DNA of 28,576 bases from Saccoglossus kowalevskii. Its lineage: Eukaryota > Hemichordata > Enteropneusta > Harrimaniidae. Both the position numbers and the translations under genes were made by a program. Below are positions 23,095 through 28,576 of the stretch, one piece after another. Each line of letters opens with the position of its first letter. Position 1 is the first letter of the stretch. The notes under the pieces are model-generated. The model saw nothing but the letters and a program-made list of their open reading frames with translations. It had not been told where the DNA came from and searched no databases. The stretch covers positions 98,426 through 127,001 of the forward strand of contig NW_003121911.1 in NCBI RefSeq assembly GCF_000003605.2, read 5' to 3'.

Positions 23095-23233
23095 GGAAAG
23101 TTGGCAATGACTTAGTCTCAAAGTAACAATCATGCGTATTATTAACATTGCAGTGTGACTGTCAAAGTGTAACACAGAAAATCTTGCAATGTTTTTATTA
23201 ATTAGTAATTAACACTTGACAAATGATCTTAGT

Positions 23234-23259
23234 GGCACGTTCCCCCGGGGGCACGTTCC
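23234..23259. repeat. GGCACGTTCC direct repeat around a CCCCCGGGGG palindrome
   Basis: GGCACGTTCC occurs at 23234-23243 and 23250-23259. The ten-base palindrome CCCCCGGGGG (23242-23251) spans the join. The patch is strongly G+C-rich in an AT-rich neighbourhood and lies about 140 bp beyond element copy 2. Confidence 0.85.
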
Positions 23260-23867
23260 ATGCGCGCCACGCGTGATGTTCTATATTTTTTACGGATATG
23301 GCCCTGGCTTCTCATGATATCATCGCCAGCAAACTTGCAGTCTCGTTAAAAATATACTGACGTGTATGAAGTTTCCACCCGTCTTTCAATCCACTGCCCT
23401 GGCTATCCAGAGAGTCTTTAGTCGGGAGCTCACCTGACAGAAGGGTGTATGTAACACACGTTTGATTGGCTGTGCTCCGCCCTCTATCGATCAGAATTGT
23501 GAATCCCCAACTGCGGGCATGCAACGCCTAAAAGGCCATGTCTCTCAAGTAGCACGCTTTGTCAATATGTCGCAACAAAGACTTACATAGCTCGACAGCA
23601 CTAAGCAACGAAACGTTAGATCAGTCAAGCATTTAAGGTCCTACGGGCAATCGGGTAAATGTCTCAGAATGGTATATATTTGAAAAGCCATACATAAATT
23701 TTACATTAACTTGTATATTTACGGAGGAGTTAATTTCCAAATGACCGGCCCATGCGCACACGTTACCAGAGGGGATATCTTGATTTACATGGTCGCGATG
23801 GGAAAATGGGTGATTTGCTCATTGAACGAGGCTGATGGCAAAGTTAACCCATGGACGCTACGATATA

Positions 23868-23879
23868 TAGCCATCTTGT
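23868..23879 (-). promoter_or_regulatory. YY1-like site, second copy of a 12-mer
   Basis: Identical 12-mer to 9894-9905 (plus strand TAGCCATCTTGT). Motif evidence only. Confidence 0.25.
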
Positions 23880-24266
23880 CAATGTAAAGTAGACACGTTT
23901 ATCGAGATGATTGCACGGTTAATTCACAGAATTAAGTAGACCCGGTGTTATCATTTATTAAAGGGTATCAAAAGCAAAGATCGTGTGATAAATTCACGTA
24001 CACATGCCAAACTAACATATGCCAGGTCGTTTAACTTAAATTGCTACCTGGGGCGGCAGTTTGGAGAAAAGAAACTATTTATACGAGGCAATTTAGATCA
24101 TTAGTATATGTGCGCAAAGAAACATATTTATATAGCTAATAAGATATTGTAGCAGTTTCCCATGAGAGTGCGTTCAGTTTCATGGTATGCAGTGACAGTG
24201 ATTGCAGGGAGTGTAATGTACTGCGTGTCGCGCACCATCAAACGACGATATTAGTGACAAAGTCGG

Positions 24267-24295
24267 GTCACGTGATCGGCATGTTATTATTGGCT
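24267..24295. promoter_or_regulatory. E-box plus inverted CCAAT box
   Basis: GTCACGTGAT at 24267-24276 is followed twelve bases later by ATTGGCT (24289-24295), a good NF-Y site on the minus strand. The combination resembles the cluster at 17818-17840. No downstream exon was identified. Confidence 0.3.
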
Positions 24296-25612
24296 CCCCT
24301 CTACATCGACACTATATCAATGGCTTGTTTCTGAAATGAGATAGTCCTTCTCGTCGAGTTTATGCTATTATTGCCGCTGGATATTTGAGCGCAGTGCAGT
24401 TGTGTTTAACCCGGGGTGTGCGCAATTAGCCCATACTCCCAACGGCCTCTGCAGCACACAGTTGCACGTATAAACATCATTACACGCACGGTGATTCCGA
24501 ACGGACTATTAACGATGGATGAAAAATAAAAAACAAAATTACGTTTAGTTCCGGGACATGCAGATTACAACTCTACGTTTTGGGGTGTGATGGAGAACTA
24601 GACAAACTACGGTACACTACAACAGCGATCAGTTCACTACGTAGACGTTCGGATGATGAAGACGCACACACTCACACTGCGTTATATTGACGCGCGTGGA
24701 ACCTAACAGAGGAACGGACTCTTATGTCGATACTTGTATACCCCGGTATTGCCGGCGCTTTGGCTGATATTTTGTGGTATGTTCATGAATTATTCCATTA
24801 TTATGCGTTTTATTTTGATAATATCAATGTTTTTGCGCCCATGTTTTGTATGAACTGCGCATCATTGGAGGACGGCTTTCGCAGTACCATATGCTAAATA
24901 CGGATCAATACGCCACAATAGGATTATGGTTCATTTGGTCCAATCTTCCATATTCGTTTATTTGTAGACCGTACGTTTGCACACTAATGCCTCGCGACGG
25001 GACTTAATATGGACATGCCACTCACGGACCTTTTTTTTTAATCATTCACGGGAATATTTAACACAAACTTGTTTATATGTACAAGAGCGCGAAAATTTGC
25101 GGATTATTAAAGAAACTCAGTGGCCACGACATCGACATGGTCCCGTCGGTAATATTACGGTAACCTAAGTACTGGTGCATAAACTGTTTTGATTTAGAAA
25201 GACGGTCGACAGTTAACTGACCTTTTTAACTAAATCGATACTTCCACGTAATGTTTCAACAGAGAGCCGGAAGTCATTATATTACATAACACAAGAGAAT
25301 TTAACGCTATAGCATATCACGCTCTACTAGTAGATAATATTTATGTTAACATGAGTCTCTCCTCAACTGTACTGAATAATAGAGTAACTGATCCTACACT
25401 GAAAAGTGTTTATTTGAATGCGACAAATTCTGCCAGCACGAAATAAATCTGATTATCTTGAGTAATTTATTTCTGTTTTAAATATTTCAATAAGAGCACT
25501 ATACCATCAGTGAGTCAGTGATTCTGTGGTTTTTCAGTAATACCGCTTGCAGTGTGGGCAGGTTTTGTACACTGCTTTGTATGGAGTGGCGATATTGGTT
25601 AAGAGGTGAGTG

Positions 25613-25636
25613 TTTTTTTTTTTTGGGGGGGGGGGG
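25613..25636. repeat. T12 followed directly by G12
   Basis: Twelve T then twelve G with no interruption. It could be a real pyrimidine/purine junction, or a spot where length is uncertain from sequencing. Confidence 0.9.
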
Positions 25637-26885
25637 TGTTGTTGTATAATTTAGTGCGTAAATGTTGGCGACGGAGCGCAGAGACACGGGTGAAGGTTGT
25701 GCCAACGTATTTTACGTGGACGCACGCCGTTTCATACATCCTGCTACACACTCGCCTGCCAGACACAGCAGACTGTGTAACATTTTTAGCACCAATATTT
25801 TTTATTGTTTCTGAGTAAAAAAAAGGCCTAAAAGTGGTTCGCCGGCTTTAATTATCACATGCTTGACACTACGTAGGCATTGCACTATTTTACGTACATT
25901 CGATGTAGATTGTTTTGGTGGGATTGTGTATTATTGCCGACCAACTATTATTTAAATTACGAGTTTTCCATCTTAGGTGGAAGGAATGGGCCACGTGTAT
26001 GAATGTGGCCACCGCCGGGGAAAGATTGGCTTGGTTTCCCAGACGTGAAAGCACAGTTTACTAATCGGCGGATAGTGTTGTCATGGATTTGTACTCCAAA
26101 AATACACGTATATAGTACCATATTTCACATGTCATACGTGTCTCGAACAATAGTTCCGGATACAAATAGAGCGTTGAACTCGAACATTTTGTGTTGGTGA
26201 AGTGACCATGTGAGAATACACGAACAATGTGACAATGTATGTATTTTTGTATCACAGGATGACTGTCTCGTCGAGATATTACCATGAACGTTGCAAGGGA
26301 GTGTTCATGCTGTTTGTGTGGGGGGGGGACTGATTGTGAGGGTAGCGAAAAAACGTCTCAAACCAGCGGTAGTGCAAATGTAAAATGGCATATACTTAGA
26401 TACTTTCATTGCATGACAGTAGTATTATACTTGTAACAGATTCGCTCGCATTGTTTGTCATCCACACTTGTTTAAGCAGGACCCTCCATGTCGTGTGACA
26501 GAACAAGTTTATTTCGTTCCTTTTTAATATCAACATTAATAACAATGCTATATTGTACTTTATTGTACTACGTTGATTGAGACTATGCATATCCCACAAG
26601 GCTGCCTAGCAAATGTGCGTCGGCGGTGATGAAATAATGAAATGATTTAAAAAAAAAAATGGGTAATAATTTTTTCATAATTTGTGTTTTATCTACACCA
26701 GTATTACGATCTCAACATTTCCCCATTGTTCTGTTAGTGGCCTTACCACCACCCTGATCTATAGGTGGTCTTATATTGATTGTAATTAATTCAGTATTTT
26801 AATGAAAACAGTCAAGCTGTGGAAACGCTTTCAATCAAACAACCTGAGAAAACATATTATTAAGATATCACACTCAAACACACAG
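25637..26885. other. Gene-free stretch
   Basis: No supported gene. Frames at 25606-25818 (starting in the homopolymers), 26003-26285 and 26396-26599 are unrecognised. An E-box lies at 25992-25997, a G9 run at 26320-26328 and an A-rich run near 26648. Confidence 0.55.
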
Positions 26886-26945
26886 CAAACAAACAACAAA
26901 CAAACAAACAAACAAACAAACAAACAAACAAAAAAAACAAACAAA
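26886..26945. repeat. (CAAA)n microsatellite
   Basis: A CAAA tetranucleotide tract with one CAA interruption near 26895 and a seven- to eight-base A run near its right end. Confidence 0.95.
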
Positions 26946-28146
26946 TGTTTTTCTTGTTAGATATACACCCGTTTTGCATATATGATAAATACGTGTCTGT
27001 TATAGTCGGTCCTGCAATTGTTCTTGTTTTGCACGTTGTACATATTATACTGAGTAAAATAAAACAAATAGCTTGACTGGCTTCGAACATACGCGTGTAT
27101 GCGTGCGGTGTTATCTACATCACTCGTACTTCCAAGTCACTGTCCATACGAGTTGACAATATGTAATTTTAATTACGTTGCAGTCATATACAAGGTCCAT
27201 TCATCTTTTCATATTCATATAGTCATCTCTAGCACTGCTATTTGTAGCCACAGATGTACAGGGTCGCCAACCTCATGTGCGTAGTGTCCAGATCGCCTTA
27301 AGATTACACAGTGCCAAGGTAATTATGGTATGACTCTACACCTGTGTCATATTCTCATAACACCACTGTTTTCAATATCATACGTAGCTGGAATGGAACG
27401 TGACTAATATACATGTGAGAAATAGACAATATATTACAATACAAGTTGACTGGGGGTGGGATGGCGTAGACTCCTGTAAATGAGAATTAATGAGACAATG
27501 CTAGCTACGGATTTCACACCACAACTATAATTTGCATAAAATCGTGATGTCACGTAAGCTCAAATGTAGTCATGTCTATTTTGAAAAGCATTTTTTGCAA
27601 TGGAGGACATGCATTTATTTCAAACTTGGATTTAAGGTACCTTATAGGAACATATTTGAACATACTAACTAGTTATTTGTTTAAATGCGATTTCAAGAAA
27701 ACACTGCACTATTTATGGAAGTAATTCACGAGTGTTACTAAATTCTTGTATAGGTGTCCCCGTTTTAGAAATCTGTTTCGTAAACGTTTACAAAGAAGTG
27801 TTTTCCCGTCCAATAATTCACTACTAGTTAATTGACCATTTTCGTGTGAGTAATCTGCGTGAATTTGAAACATGTTGCACTCTCGTAGTAGATTTGAGGT
27901 GGGTAGTTACATTCATTTTTCAAAATAGAAAGAACATCGAAAAAGTATAGCAACTACTAAACATGAATGATTTCTTCTATTATCACAACAGAATACTTAT
28001 AAATGCCAGGGACGTGTTAGTCTCCAATCCATATAATAATTCACTGCTTCTAGTAAAATATTTACATTTAGAGTGAACAGTCAGCTGGGTCAACTAATAT
28101 TGTCAATATCAGCACAGTGATGTTGATTCTGTTTTTATTTGGGTAG
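26946..28146. other. Gene-free stretch
   Basis: No supported gene and no repeat or site that stands out. One 61-codon frame at 27099-27284 is unrecognised. Confidence 0.55.
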
Positions 28147-28278
28147 TAGTGTAGTGTAGTGTAGTGTAGTGTAGTGTAGTGTAGTGTAGTGTAGTGTAGT
28201 GTAGTGTAGTGTAGTGTAGTGTAGTGTAGTGTAGTGTAGTGTAGTGTAGTGTAGTGTAGTGTAGTGTAGTGTAGTGTA
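28147..28278. repeat. (GTAGT)n pentanucleotide microsatellite, about 26 copies
   Basis: A 132-bp tract with period 5, including 25 uninterrupted GTAGT units at 28151-28275. A slipped GTAGTAG start lies just upstream at 28143. The minus-strand frame across it reads a threonine-leucine-histidine-tyrosine repeat, an artefact of the microsatellite rather than a protein. Confidence 0.98.
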
Positions 28279-28576
28279 ATCTGATTCATGTAAGATACAT
28301 TGTACAACGATAATATATAAAGATCGAAGTAGTAAGCATTACATTCGTTCATCATAACTTATTTGAAGTGTTGCTGCCCAGTGGATTAATCGCCTTAACC
28401 GAAGATCTGAATCATTTCTCCCAATGACATTAAATTTTGACGCAGTCATAGTTTTCGAAAAGATTGTGATTATAGTCTTGAGTTATTAACAGTACATAGT
28501 AAAAATACATGGTACGTTATTCAGTTTTGTTCTCGAGTGAGCATGGCACACGGCGAGCTACAAGTACATACTGTCG
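28279..28576. other. Unique AT-rich right flank
   Basis: No gene, repeat or site that I can support. Confidence 0.55.

Larger units (their letters stand above)
23095..25612. other. Gene-free, slightly G+C-richer stretch with promoter-like motifs
   Basis: No supported gene. The interval 23290-23530 is less AT-rich than its surroundings. It has an inverted CCAAT (ATTGGCT) at 23465 followed by CCGCCC, and an open minus-strand frame of 70 codons with a donor-like CAG|GTGAGC near 23430. This could be promoter or repeat sequence; I cannot tell which. A YY1-like word lies at 23868-23879, an E-box/CCAAT pair at 24267-24295, and a TATA-like GTATAAAC near 24466. The frame at 24977-25168 is unrecognised. 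Confidence 0.5.

Noticed and set aside
21250-24580. Shared word ACTCTACGTTT near 21251 and 24570
   Set aside because: About 17 bases with one mismatch, but the flanks show no similarity. Plausible by chance in 28 kb.
28068-28355. Threonine-leucine-histidine-tyrosine repeat protein on the minus strand
   Set aside because: It is only the translation of the GTAGT microsatellite, which stays open in any frame free of stops.

Overview
The window looks like non-coding nuclear DNA of an animal, most likely a marine invertebrate such as a mollusc or other lophotrochozoan; the exact lineage is a guess. It is AT-rich (about 36-38% G+C by eye). It has no operon-like gene packing and no long open frames. 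It contains a decayed LINE-type (non-LTR retrotransposon) 3' fragment, two copies of a short TA-flanked inverted-repeat element, a large minisatellite and several microsatellites. The longest stop-free frames, about 120-139 codons, are no longer than expected by chance in six frames of 28.6 kb at this composition. None is recognisable as a protein family and none has a convincing exon structure. I call no confident protein-coding gene.

Layout, left to right. Positions 1-292 hold a decaying 27-bp tandem repeat that runs off the left edge. Positions 1545-1824 hold a frameshifted fragment of a LINE reverse-transcriptase ORF C-terminus. Positions 4505-4835 hold a 331-bp element with 16-bp perfect terminal inverted repeats. 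A second copy lies in the opposite orientation at 22760-23094. A weaker TIR-bounded candidate lies at 9124-9442. Around 11464-11898 a TATA-like stretch, an ATG in strong context and a splice-donor-like sequence could be a first coding exon, but this is speculative. Positions 13809-16772 hold about 56 copies of a 53-bp minisatellite with sequence subtypes and a recent internal 528-bp-offset duplication. Positions 20087-20223 carry two convergent CTCF-like motifs. Positions 20624-20664 are a perfect 41-bp palindrome. Short repeats follow: T12G12 at 25613, (CAAA)n at 26886 and (GTAGT)26 at 28147.

The rest is unique-looking AT-rich DNA, reported as gene-free. Scattered E-box (GTCACGTG), inverted CCAAT, CRE and AAGATGGC motifs suggest possible intronic or intergenic regulatory sites, but motif matches alone are weak evidence. 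I found no tRNA, rRNA, CRISPR array or bacterial-type system. The points most worth following up are the short-element family, the internal structure of the minisatellite, the CTCF-like inverted pair and the perfect palindrome.
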